64,000 nt of DNA from NCBI GenBank assembly GCA_026004675.1, contig BPJP01000001.1, forward strand, positions 558,001-622,000. Reading direction: 5' to 3'. Every line of letters begins with the position of its first letter. The stretch's first letter is position 1. The stretch is from Gemmatales bacterium. Lineage in GTDB: Bacteria; Planctomycetota; Planctomycetia; Gemmatales; Gemmataceae. The notes beneath the pieces are model-generated. The model was not told where the DNA came from and ran no database searches. It worked only from the letters and a program-made list of their open reading frames with translations. Below, one piece after another: positions 1 through 6,452 of the stretch. The position numbers and the translations under genes were made by a program.

Positions 1-2
1 CC

Positions 3-614
3 GCCGGCACCTTTCGCCAGGACCTTTATTTTCGCATCAAGGTCGCCACGATCAAACTGCCCCCCATCCGCGAACGCCGCGAAGACATCCCCTTGTTAAC
101 AGCCCATTTCATCAAAGAATTCAACCAGAAGTATGAAAAACAAGTCAAAGGCGTTGCGGAACCTGTCCGCAAGGCTTTGCTGCAATACGATTGGCCAGGC
201 AATGTCCGTGAACTGCGCAACCTCATCGAAACCATGGTCGTCCAGGATGCTGATCAGGTTCTCGGACTGGACGATCTCAAGGATGCTGTACCAAGTGGGC
301 GTTTTCCCCTGCCCGACAACCATCGCGCCGGTCCGGCTAACCTCGTCGGCCGACCCCTGGCGGAAATCGATCGCTATTACATCGAACAAACTCTGGAATT
401 AGCACATGGCAACCGTGAGGAAGCTGCCAGGATTCTCGGCATCGGCGAACGCACGTTGTATCGCATCATGCAGGATTGGAAATTACAGGATAAAATCCGC
501 GCCGCGCTTGTCGAAACCCAAGGCAACGTCGAACAAGCCGCGGAGAAACTGGCACTTAAACCCTCGGACCTCAGGAGGAAAATCAAACGCCTGGGCCTGC
601 CGGTCGAGTCGTAG
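3..614 (+). CDS. Sigma-54-dependent transcriptional activator, C-terminal part (5' end outside window)
   Basis: The frame is open from the window edge and begins inside the AAA+ domain of a bacterial enhancer-binding protein: the stretch GTFRQDLYFRI followed by LPPIRERREDIPLL is the typical C-terminal part of the sigma-54 activator ATPase. A Fis-type helix-turn-helix follows (NREEAARILGIGERTLYRIM, at about 135-155 of the visible 203 residues). The last 45 residues, with GNVEQAAEKLALKPSDLRRK, look like a second Fis-like helix-turn-helix, which is unusual for this family. Proteins of this family remodel sigma-54 RNA polymerase using ATP. The N-terminal sensor domain, which would name the signal, lies upstream of the window. 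A TTG at 93 gives an apparent internal start but is not the true one. The family is secure; the regulon is unknown. Confidence 0.9.
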   Translation, partial: AGTFRQDLYFRIKVATIKLPPIRERREDIPLLTAHFIKEFNQKYEKQVKGVAEPVRKALLQYDWPGNVRELRNLIETMVVQDADQVLGLDDLKDAVPSGRFPLPDNHRAGPANLVGRPLAEIDRYYIEQTLELAHGNREEAARILGIGERTLYRIMQDWKLQDKIRAALVETQGNVEQAAEKLALKPSDLRRKIKRLGLPVES

Positions 615-691
615 ACCCGCTTCGGCCCGTTTTTCTGAAATAACGATCAATCACTCGGTGTTTTCAAGCCGGTCCCCGACAGGACGTCCAC

Positions 692-1834
692 ATGCCGCGT
701 ATCCAACAGCTGCCCCCGTCTGTTATCACTAAGATCGCTGCCGGCGAAGTCATTGAACGACCCGCCAGCGTGGTCAAGGAATTGCTCGAAAACTCCGTCG
801 ACGCTGGCGCCAGCCGAATCGACATCGATATCGAAGAGGGAGGCAGTGAACTGATTCGCGTCGTGGATGATGGCCACGGCATCGAACCGGATGATTTGCC
901 TTTGGCGTTCGCCAGCCATGCCACGAGCAAATTGCAATCCGCCGATGATTTGTTTTCCATCCGCACGCTGGGTTTTCGCGGCGAAGCCCTGGCGTCGATC
1001 GGCGGCGTTTCGCAGACGACCTTGCAGTCGCGGGTGCGCAACGCACCTCACGGGGCCGAGATTTCCTGCCGGGGAGGCGAACTGTCGCCGCCGCGGGCAT
1101 GGAACGGCGCTCCCGGTACGCGCATCGAGGTTCGCCATCTCTTCTTCAACACTCCGGTGCGACGAAAATTTCTGCGTACGCCCGCGACGGAACTGGGACA
1201 CATCGATGAAGTCGTTGTGCGTCTGGCCCTGGCTCGCCCCGACCTCCACCTCCGACTTGCACATAATGGCAAAAAAATCTACGACCTGGCCGGCAACATG
1301 GGCTTGCTCGAGAGGATCGCCCTTTTCTTTGGACCCCAGCTTCGCGAGCAACTTTACTCGATCGAAGCCCAACAAGGGCCGATTCGCCTGCACGGCTTTA
1401 TCGCTGACCCGGCCTGCGATCGTGGCAATGCCAAAATGCAGTATCTGTTTTTGAATGGCCGATGGATTCGCGATCGCAGCCTGGGCCATGCCGTGCAGGA
1501 AGCCTATCGCGGCTTGCTCATGCACGGCAGGTACGCCGTCGCCTTCTTGTTCCTGGACCTTCCTGCCGAACTCGTCGATGTCAACGTGCATCCCACTAAA
1601 ATCGAAGTCCGGTTCCGCGAGGCGCAAACCGTTTACCATTTGTTGCTCAGCACCATTCGAGAGCGCCTCCGAAGGCAAGACCTCACAGCAAAGCTTAAAC
1701 CTACGATCGTCTTTGCCCCGCCAGAAGGGGACCGACACTTCGCCAGCCCTTTCAATCCACGCTCGTGGAATTTGACGTCGGCGGATCCACCTCCCCCCCC
1801 CGCTACCCTTCGACGCCCGACCTCGCGAGCATAG
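692..1834 (+). CDS. mutL: DNA mismatch repair protein MutL, N-terminal ATPase part (split by frameshift)
   Basis: This part carries the GHKL ATPase of MutL: KIAAGEVIERPASVVKELLENS holds the ATP-lid and Mg-binding Asn region, DDGHGI the second nucleotide motif, and TLGFRGEALASI the third. The S5-like domain follows and contains NVHPTKIEVRF. MutL couples MutS mismatch recognition to strand removal. The reading frame leaves the family sequence at a run of nine C at 1793-1801, in the proline-rich linker between the ATPase and the C-terminal domain, and ends after a few unrelated residues (ATLRRPTSRA). Adding one C (or removing two) joins this piece in frame to the endonuclease part at 1899-2534 and gives about 615 residues, a normal MutL length. 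The shift is either a sequencing error or a real slippage tract. Confidence 0.92.
   Translation: MPRIQQLPPSVITKIAAGEVIERPASVVKELLENSVDAGASRIDIDIEEGGSELIRVVDDGHGIEPDDLPLAFASHATSKLQSADDLFSIRTLGFRGEALASIGGVSQTTLQSRVRNAPHGAEISCRGGELSPPRAWNGAPGTRIEVRHLFFNTPVRRKFLRTPATELGHIDEVVVRLALARPDLHLRLAHNGKKIYDLAGNMGLLERIALFFGPQLREQLYSIEAQQGPIRLHGFIADPACDRGNAKMQYLFLNGRWIRDRSLGHAVQEAYRGLLMHGRYAVAFLFLDLPAELVDVNVHPTKIEVRFREAQTVYHLLLSTIRERLRRQDLTAKLKPTIVFAPPEGDRHFASPFNPRSWNLTSADPPPPPATLRRPTSRA
1793..1801 (+). repeat. C9 homopolymer at the mutL frame break
   Basis: Nine consecutive C lie exactly where the MutL ATPase frame is lost and the endonuclease frame becomes readable. Homopolymers of this length are common sites both of sequencing error and of replication slippage. 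The tract falls in the linker, where a few extra prolines would be tolerated in the intact protein. Confidence 0.8.
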
Positions 1835-1898
1835 CAGCACGAACGAAGTCGGCCGCCACACTGTCCCATCGATCGCGCCGCCAGGCCGCGCCGAGCCG

Positions 1899-2534
1899 GT
1901 GACCGATCTGCCCAAACCCGAAACGCCCTTTGTGCCTGGTCATCCTTTGCCGACAATGCCCGAAGGCATCAAGGCCATCCAGCTGTACAACTCGTACCTG
2001 GTGGTGGAGACCCCCGAGGGCATTCTTGTCATCGACCAGCATGCCTTGCATGAACGCATTTTGTTCGAGGAGCTCAAACAACGCTTGCAAAGCGGCCCGT
2101 TGGAAAAGCAGCGATTGCTGGTGCCCGAGCCAATCGACCTCTCGGCGGAACAAGCTGGTCTTGTCCTGGAACATCGCGTCGCGTTGGCCGATTTGGGTTA
2201 CGAGGTGGAAGACTTCGGCGGCAACACGTTGCTTCTGACCAGCTACCCGGCTTTTTTTGGCGATCGGTCGCCAACCGAGACCTTTCGAGCGGTGATCGAT
2301 CATCTGGTATCCAAAGACAAGGCTCCTACCCGCGAGCAACTATTCAACGACTTGTTGAGCTTGATGGCATGCCATAGTGCCGTCCGTGCCGGTGACTCGT
2401 TGACGGATAAAGAAATCGCCGCATTAGTGGCCCGGCGGGATGTGGCGGCGAACACGCACCATTGCCCGCACGGCCGGCCGACTGCTCTTCTTTTCAGTCG
2501 ACACGATCTCGATCGTCAATTCCGCCGAGTTTGA
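1899..2534 (+). CDS. mutL: DNA mismatch repair protein MutL, C-terminal endonuclease part (split by frameshift)
   Basis: This is the second half of the same mutL gene. The frame is continuous with the ATPase part from about 1803 if one base is added to the upstream C run; as a free-standing ORF it would start at a GTG at 1899 with no convincing ribosome binding site. The dimerisation/endonuclease domain has the metal-binding motif DQHA-x2-E-x4-E (DQHALHERILFEE), the conserved ACHSAVRAGD segment and the C-terminal CPHGRP motif. It therefore belongs to the nicking MutL type found in bacteria that lack MutH. With the frame broken, the ATPase and nuclease would be made as separate pieces or the protein would be lost. 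Confidence 0.9.
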   Translation: MTDLPKPETPFVPGHPLPTMPEGIKAIQLYNSYLVVETPEGILVIDQHALHERILFEELKQRLQSGPLEKQRLLVPEPIDLSAEQAGLVLEHRVALADLGYEVEDFGGNTLLLTSYPAFFGDRSPTETFRAVIDHLVSKDKAPTREQLFNDLLSLMACHSAVRAGDSLTDKEIAALVARRDVAANTHHCPHGRPTALLFSRHDLDRQFRRV

Positions 2535-2655
2535 TCGCGATCGCCACCATCCTGCCGTCGCTTTCGCCCACTGATGGAAGTTGATGGACAAGCGCGTTGG
2601 CGTCGATTATTGTGTTGTCGCCGATAATTCATCCCGCCAAAAAGAGGAGTTTACC

Positions 2656-3766
2656 ATGAACAAGATGCTTTGGAGCCTGGTTGTGGCCGGGTTGCTGGGA
2701 CTGGCCAGCGACTCGACGTTTGCCGGCGTTCTCGAAAAGAGCGTGACGGGTACACCGAAAGTTCAGTCAATCGATACGATTCGCTTCGCATCCGAAGGGG
2801 TGCTGTTAATTGGCGATGGGCGAGGATCACAGGTTTTTGCAGTGGCGACTGGAGACGTCAAGCCCGCTGGCTCGTGGAAGGCCAACACGAAAATCGAAAA
2901 GATCGGAACCAAACTGGGAGCTCGGGTCGGCGCCAAGGAGATCAAGATCGTCTCTCTCGCTGTCAACCCAGCGTCGAAACGCGTCTATTTCGCCGTGCAA
3001 GTCGGCAACCAGCCGGCGATCCTCACATTGGATGCCAATGGCGAAATCGGTGAACTCGCACTGGAAAAAGTGACTTACGCCCGCATCGTCCTGGCCAAGG
3101 GCGAGCAGGCCGCTATCAGCAGGATTACCGATCTGGCCGTCGCTGAGGATCGGATTCTCGTAGCGGCCCAGGCGAATGAACAGTTCGGCAGCAAAGTCTA
3201 TTCCATTCCCCTGCCGCTGCATCACGACGCTTCGTCACCGGTGTTCAGCACGGAGACGTATCATGTTTCGCACCGCCGCTGGGAAACGCGGGCGCCGATG
3301 CAAGCCTTGATGCCGTTTCGTCAAGACGGCAAGAACTACGTTGTCGGCTCCTTCGCCTGCACGCCGGTCGTGAAATACCCGCTGGACGACTTGCAACCCG
3401 GCGCAAAGGTCAAAGGATCGAGTGTGATTGAACTCGGCTCGGGCAACAGGCCCTTGCGAATGATCAGCTACAAAAAAGGAAAGAAAACCTACGTGCTTAT
3501 GAATACGTTTCGCTTCCATCACAAGAAACGACCGCTCGGGGCCCAGCCCTTACTGGACAGTGCGCATTGAGGAAGAATTGATCGGTCAAAACGAAAAAGT
3601 CAACGAACAGGCTTTCCGACGCATTGACAGCAAACTGAAGCCCGTGACCGAAGCGATCAAGATGATTCCGGAATACCACGGGGTGATGTTCATGGATAAG
3701 CTCGACGACGAACGGGCCGTCGTCATCAGGGATAACGATACGCTCGAGGTGCTGCCATTACCGTAA
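2656..3766 (+). CDS. Exported hypothetical protein with propeller-like sequence (frameshifted near 3540)
   Basis: I chose the ATG at 2656 because AGAGGAG lies 8 bases upstream and the protein then begins with a clear signal peptide (MNKMLWSLVVAGLLGLASDSTFA). The rest resembles a beta-propeller-like secreted protein, with segments such as VLLIGDGRGSQVFAVATGD and RITDLAVAEDRILVAAQA; I do not recognise a named family. The first frame stops at 3570 after an unrelated tail. Removing one G from the run at 3538-3541 gives GPSPYWTVRIEEELIG and continues in frame to 3766, ending DNDTLEVLPLP, for about 370 residues. The second frame alone has only a GTG at 3560. One protein with a single-base insertion is the best reading. 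Confidence 0.72.
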
Positions 3767-3786
3767 AGAATGGCGAACGAAAGAAA

Positions 3787-3822
3787 ACAAGCCGCACAGC
3801 TGCCGGAAACTGTGCGGCTTGT
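3787..3822 (-). terminator. Intrinsic terminator of pilin copy 1
   Basis: A perfect 13-bp stem, ACAAGCCGCACAG (3787-3799) paired with its complement at 3810-3822, lies just past the stop of the leftward pilin gene. Reading leftward, a T-rich tract (complement of 3781-3786) follows. It also separates the convergent gene ending at 3766. Confidence 0.8.
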
Positions 3823-3841
3823 TGTTGTGTGTTGCGGCTGA

Positions 3842-4033
3842 TTAGGTACCGCCGGTGGTGCTGCCGATCGACTGACCGACCGTGTTGAAGGTCGAGCTGG
3901 CATTTTTGCCGACCACGGAGATGGCTGCCAGGCAGACCACGATGATGAGAGCCAGCATCACGGCGTATTCGACCGCCGTCGGTCCATCATCATCTTTCAG
4001 AAAGTTGACCACATGATCCAGGAAGCGACGCAT
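3842..4033 (-). CDS. Flp-type (class III) pilin, copy 1
   Basis: This 63-residue protein has the Flp/Fap pilin layout: a short charged leader (MRRFLDHVVNFLKDDDG), a processing site G/PTAVEYA with the conserved Glu-Tyr five and six residues after the Gly, then a single hydrophobic helix (VMLALIIVVCLAAISVV) and a short Ser/Thr-rich tail. Such prepilins are cleaved by a TadV-type peptidase and assembled by the Tad system; no Tad secretion genes lie in this window. The start is fixed by AAGGAGGAG about 7 bases upstream. The protein is identical to copy 2 at 4253-4444; the coding DNA differs at three positions, all silent (3974, 3983, 3986). Confidence 0.88.
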   Translation of the reverse strand: MRRFLDHVVNFLKDDDGPTAVEYAVMLALIIVVCLAAISVVGKNASSTFNTVGQSIGSTTGGT

Positions 4034-4117
4034 GGAAACTCCTCCTTCACGGGAAAGACACAAAAGAATGCGAACGAACGTTTGCTCGCTTGGTCGCGAC
4101 TATTTTTTGCCTAAGAG

Positions 4118-4146
4118 AATGTAGGTTACTCCAGTGACAAAGTCAA
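4118..4146 (-). promoter_or_regulatory. Sigma-70-type promoter for pilin copy 1
   Basis: On the minus strand TTGACT (4141-4146) and TACATT (4118-4123) are separated by 17 bases, about 85 bases upstream of the pilin start. This matches five of six -35 and four of six -10 consensus bases. It was called by eye only. Confidence 0.55.
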
Positions 4147-4201
4147 ACGGCGACTCGCAACGAAACAATTAGTCCCAAATTCGAACGAGAGGCATCGAAA
4201 G

Positions 4202-4234
4202 CAAGCCGCACAACTTGATATCCGGTGCGGCTTG
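4202..4234 (-). terminator. Terminator-like hairpin after pilin copy 2
   Basis: A 10-bp stem, CAAGCCGCAC (4202-4211) with GTGCGGCTTG (4225-4234), lies just beyond the stop of pilin copy 2 and shares its core with the terminator after copy 1. The T tract on the leftward side is weak, so termination may be partial. Confidence 0.55.
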
Positions 4235-4252
4235 TTTCGATCGTCAAGTTGA

Positions 4253-4444
4253 TTAGGTACCGCCGGTGGTGCTGCCGATCGACTGACCGACCGTGTTGAA
4301 GGTCGAGCTGGCATTTTTGCCGACCACGGAGATGGCTGCCAGGCAGACCACGATGATGAGAGCCAGCATCACGGCGTATTCGACTGCCGTCGGCCCGTCA
4401 TCATCTTTCAGAAAGTTGACCACATGATCCAGGAAGCGACGCAT
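4253..4444 (-). CDS. Flp-type (class III) pilin, copy 2
   Basis: The 63-residue product is identical to copy 1, with the same G/PTAVEYA processing site and hydrophobic helix. The repeat unit is 411 bases long; identity covers the coding region and about 30 bases upstream including the strong AAGGAGGAG site, then stops abruptly. Three silent differences suggest either a recent duplication or gene conversion. The frame can be extended upstream to 4573, but the Shine-Dalgarno site and copy 1 both support the start at 4444. A TACAAT -10-like box on the minus strand (4498-4503) could give it its own transcript, though I see no good -35. The third pilin gene ends only 70 bases upstream, so read-through from it is also possible. 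Confidence 0.87.
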   Translation of the reverse strand: MRRFLDHVVNFLKDDDGPTAVEYAVMLALIIVVCLAAISVVGKNASSTFNTVGQSIGSTTGGT

Positions 4445-4514
4445 GGAAACTCCTCCTTCACGGGAAAGACACAGAAACACACTATGGGAGAACGGGCATT
4501 GTAGCCAAACTCCG

Positions 4515-4685
4515 TCACGAAATCGCCGAGGACAACTCCTCATTCGCGAACACGCTGCTTGTTTGTTTTCCAAGAACCATCACCGCCGCGAAACACACCA
4601 GGATGATGAGAGCGATCATCACGGCATATTCGACCGCGGTTGGCCCCTCTTCGTCGCGCAAAAACCGCTTGAGTGATTCGAGCAT
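4515..4685 (-). CDS. Flp-type (class III) pilin, divergent third copy
   Basis: This 56-residue Flp-like prepilin starts MLESLKRFLRDEEG, followed by the same G/PTAVEYA processing site and a hydrophobic helix (MIALIILVCFAAVMVLG). The tail (SSVFANEELSSAIS) differs from copies 1 and 2. I chose the start at 4685 because the leader then has the normal length and GGAGGGAA lies just upstream; an upstream ATG at 4754 would add 23 unlikely residues. It is the first of the three leftward pilin genes. It may be a minor subunit or a variant of the major pilin. Confidence 0.82.
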   Translation of the reverse strand: MLESLKRFLRDEEGPTAVEYAVMIALIILVCFAAVMVLGKQTSSVFANEELSSAIS

Positions 4686-5015
4686 GGCCAGTTCCCTCCC
4701 GTACTCCGCCGTCATCTGAGGCTGCGAGTACAGACAGTGGAATGCTTGGGTCAAACGCCCCCTTCATCCCTTTGGCAACCTGGCAAACCACAGGTTCTTT
4801 TGTGGTCCCACGGCTTTGCGTCACCATCTTGCGAAGGTTTTGCCTTTGTCAAGGATGATTCGTTTTCCCCTTGAGTTACCAAACACTAGGTTACAGGGTG
4901 AACGAAGTCAAATCGCTCAGCGAAAATTTTTCAAAAAAATTCTCCCCCTCGTCCAAAGACGGAACAAAGCGATTTCTTCCTGCGTCCAAAGTTCCCGCTG
5001 CGAGCCTTGTACGCG
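4686..5015. other. Intergenic region without recognised gene
   Basis: About 330 bases separate the third pilin start from the terminator of the Tyr-rich protein gene. It contains AT-rich patches around 4860-4960 and only short, unconvincing ORFs. It must hold the promoter of the third pilin gene, but I cannot point to clear boxes. Confidence 0.5.
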
Positions 5016-5052
5016 CAAAAACGAAGCCGGCAGGAATGATCCGCCGGCTTCG
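5016..5052 (-). terminator. Intrinsic terminator of the Tyr-rich secreted protein gene
   Basis: The stem CGAAGCCGGC (5022-5031) pairs with GCCGGCTTCG (5043-5052). On the minus strand it is followed by TTTTT (complement of 5017-5021). It lies 20 bases past the stop of the leftward gene ending at 5073. Confidence 0.8.
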
Positions 5053-5072
5053 CGCGATAACCAATGGTTTCA

Positions 5073-5405
5073 TCAAGGCACAATCACAGGAGCATAATAG
5101 TAGCTCACCGATGGATAATAAACACGCGTGACTGGGCGAACCGTGTAAACCCAGGGACGCAGAGGTCGTTGCCGAATTTCGTAAGATGTCGAATAGACCG
5201 GTGGGCTATACACCGGTGCGTAGTAATAACTGGTGTAGACCGGAGTGTAGCTGACCGAAGGTACGACTACGGTCGGCGGCGCATAGTAGTACGAAACCAC
5301 AGGCGGATGGTACACGACTGTTTGAGCCTGGGCTGTCGGCGCCGCGACCAAAAACAATACGAGAGCCAGGGGTACCAGCAAATGGAGCATCGTCAAGCGG
5401 TTCAT
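5073..5405 (-). CDS. Small secreted Tyr/Pro/Val-rich protein
   Basis: This is a 110-residue protein with a signal peptide (MNRLTMLHLLVPLALVLFLVAAPTAQA, cleavage after AQA) and a mature part made almost wholly of Tyr, Pro, Val and Ser. Short repeated units such as VSYYYAPP, TSYYYAPVYSPP and VSYYYAPV are visible. No family is recognised. The composition suggests a structural or adhesive envelope protein, possibly cross-linked through tyrosine, but that is inference. The start at 5405 is preferred because it gives the signal peptide and a GAGAGG site just upstream; the frame can extend further upstream to 5450. It is a single-gene unit with its own terminator. A second small Tyr-rich secreted protein lies at 10637-10996. 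Confidence 0.75.
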   Translation of the reverse strand: MNRLTMLHLLVPLALVLFLVAAPTAQAQTVVYHPPVVSYYYAPPTVVVPSVSYTPVYTSYYYAPVYSPPVYSTSYEIRQRPLRPWVYTVRPVTRVYYPSVSYYYAPVIVP

Positions 5406-5626
5406 AGGTCCTCTCTCCGTAGAGTCGGTGAAGGAAAGACGAGCCGGCAACAGCGCCAGCCATCACTCAGTCCCTCTATATTCTTTGTTAGCAGACGGCC
5501 TGAGGGTTGGCGAGGGGAATTTGTCGCAACGTTGGCGCTTTTTTGTTAACGCTTCGGTTGGCAATCAAGTATATTCAGCCCCGAAGTCTTTCGAAGTTGT
5601 GCAACACAGCAAAGGAGCAAAGCACC

Positions 5627-6379
5627 ATGAAGCACGCGCGTCGCATGGGTCTGGCCCTCATGATGGTGATACCGGCGCTATGGTCCGTTCACGGCGCCGA
5701 CGATGCCAAGGGCATCCCTATCACGGAGGCGGAATATCGCAAGCTCGTCAAAAGTACCGTTGACGAGATCACCAAAACGCTAGCCAAGACCGACGCAAAA
5801 AGTAAACAAAAAGCCCGGATGGCGGCAATATTCCTGGCTGCTTATGCCCAACACACGACAGGAGGCCCAGGAGCAGCCGAGCGGGCAACGATGCGCGACG
5901 CCGCCTTGAAACTGGCGCAGACGATCGCCGCTGGTCAAATCGCCGACGCAAAAAAACAGGCATCGGCACTCCTCACCCTCAAAGCCGATCCGAACGCGAA
6001 CACGGCTCCCCTGTCGATCATGAAAGTCGCCAAATTGAAAGTGGACGACCTCATGCACCAGTTCGGCCCGCCAGCTCGCGGAGGTTACGGCATCGAGTTC
6101 CGGTATAAAAAATTGACCGGCCTGGGCAACAAACTTCCAAACGAAACCCTCGATGACGAGTTTCTCAGCTCGGCTTATCGGGTCGCGATGTCCTTCGCCA
6201 TTCTCAAAAATTACAAACATGAGGACGATCCCGACAAATTCCGCAAGTACGTCGACGATGCGTACCAGGCGACCGTGGACATGATTCCCGAAGTGCGGGC
6301 GCAAAACGGCCCGCGCACGGCGCCGTTGCTCTACAAGCTGACCATCGTTTGCTCTCGCTGTCACAACGATTTTCGATAG
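5627..6379 (+). CDS. Exported protein with C-terminal CxxCH (haem-binding type) motif
   Basis: Starting at 5627 (AAAGGAG 9 bases upstream) the protein has 250 residues and a signal peptide (LALMMVIPALWSVHGA, near residues 6-22). The mature part is Lys- and Ala-rich and helical. The extreme C-terminus reads VCSRCHNDFR, a CxxCH motif like that of c-type cytochromes, so a covalently bound haem in the periplasm is possible. There is no other cytochrome feature and the motif is only six residues from the end, so haem binding is not certain. Planctomycetes have many such single-CxxCH proteins of unknown role. Confidence 0.7.
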   Translation: MKHARRMGLALMMVIPALWSVHGADDAKGIPITEAEYRKLVKSTVDEITKTLAKTDAKSKQKARMAAIFLAAYAQHTTGGPGAAERATMRDAALKLAQTIAAGQIADAKKQASALLTLKADPNANTAPLSIMKVAKLKVDDLMHQFGPPARGGYGIEFRYKKLTGLGNKLPNETLDDEFLSSAYRVAMSFAILKNYKHEDDPDKFRKYVDDAYQATVDMIPEVRAQNGPRTAPLLYKLTIVCSRCHNDFR

Positions 6380-6396
6380 CGGTCATTCATTCACGG

Positions 6397-6431
6397 GCGC
6401 CGGTGCCATCAGCATGCCGCCGGCGCTTTTT
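6397..6431 (+). terminator. Intrinsic terminator after the CxxCH protein gene
   Basis: The stem GCGCCGG (6397-6403) pairs with CCGGCGC (6420-6426) and is followed directly by TTTTT (6427-6431). It lies 18 bases past the stop at 6379 and before the convergent kinase gene. Confidence 0.65.
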
Positions 6432-6452
6432 CCTTGCGCCGCCGCGAAACAT

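Noticed and set aside
647..1915. 422-codon ORF on the minus strand opposite mutL
   Set aside because: It is the complement of a clear MutL ATPase domain and its translation has no family features.
4118..5052. Riboswitch or small RNA between the pilin and Tyr-rich genes
   Set aside because: Only simple terminator hairpins were seen; no conserved riboswitch core was recognised.
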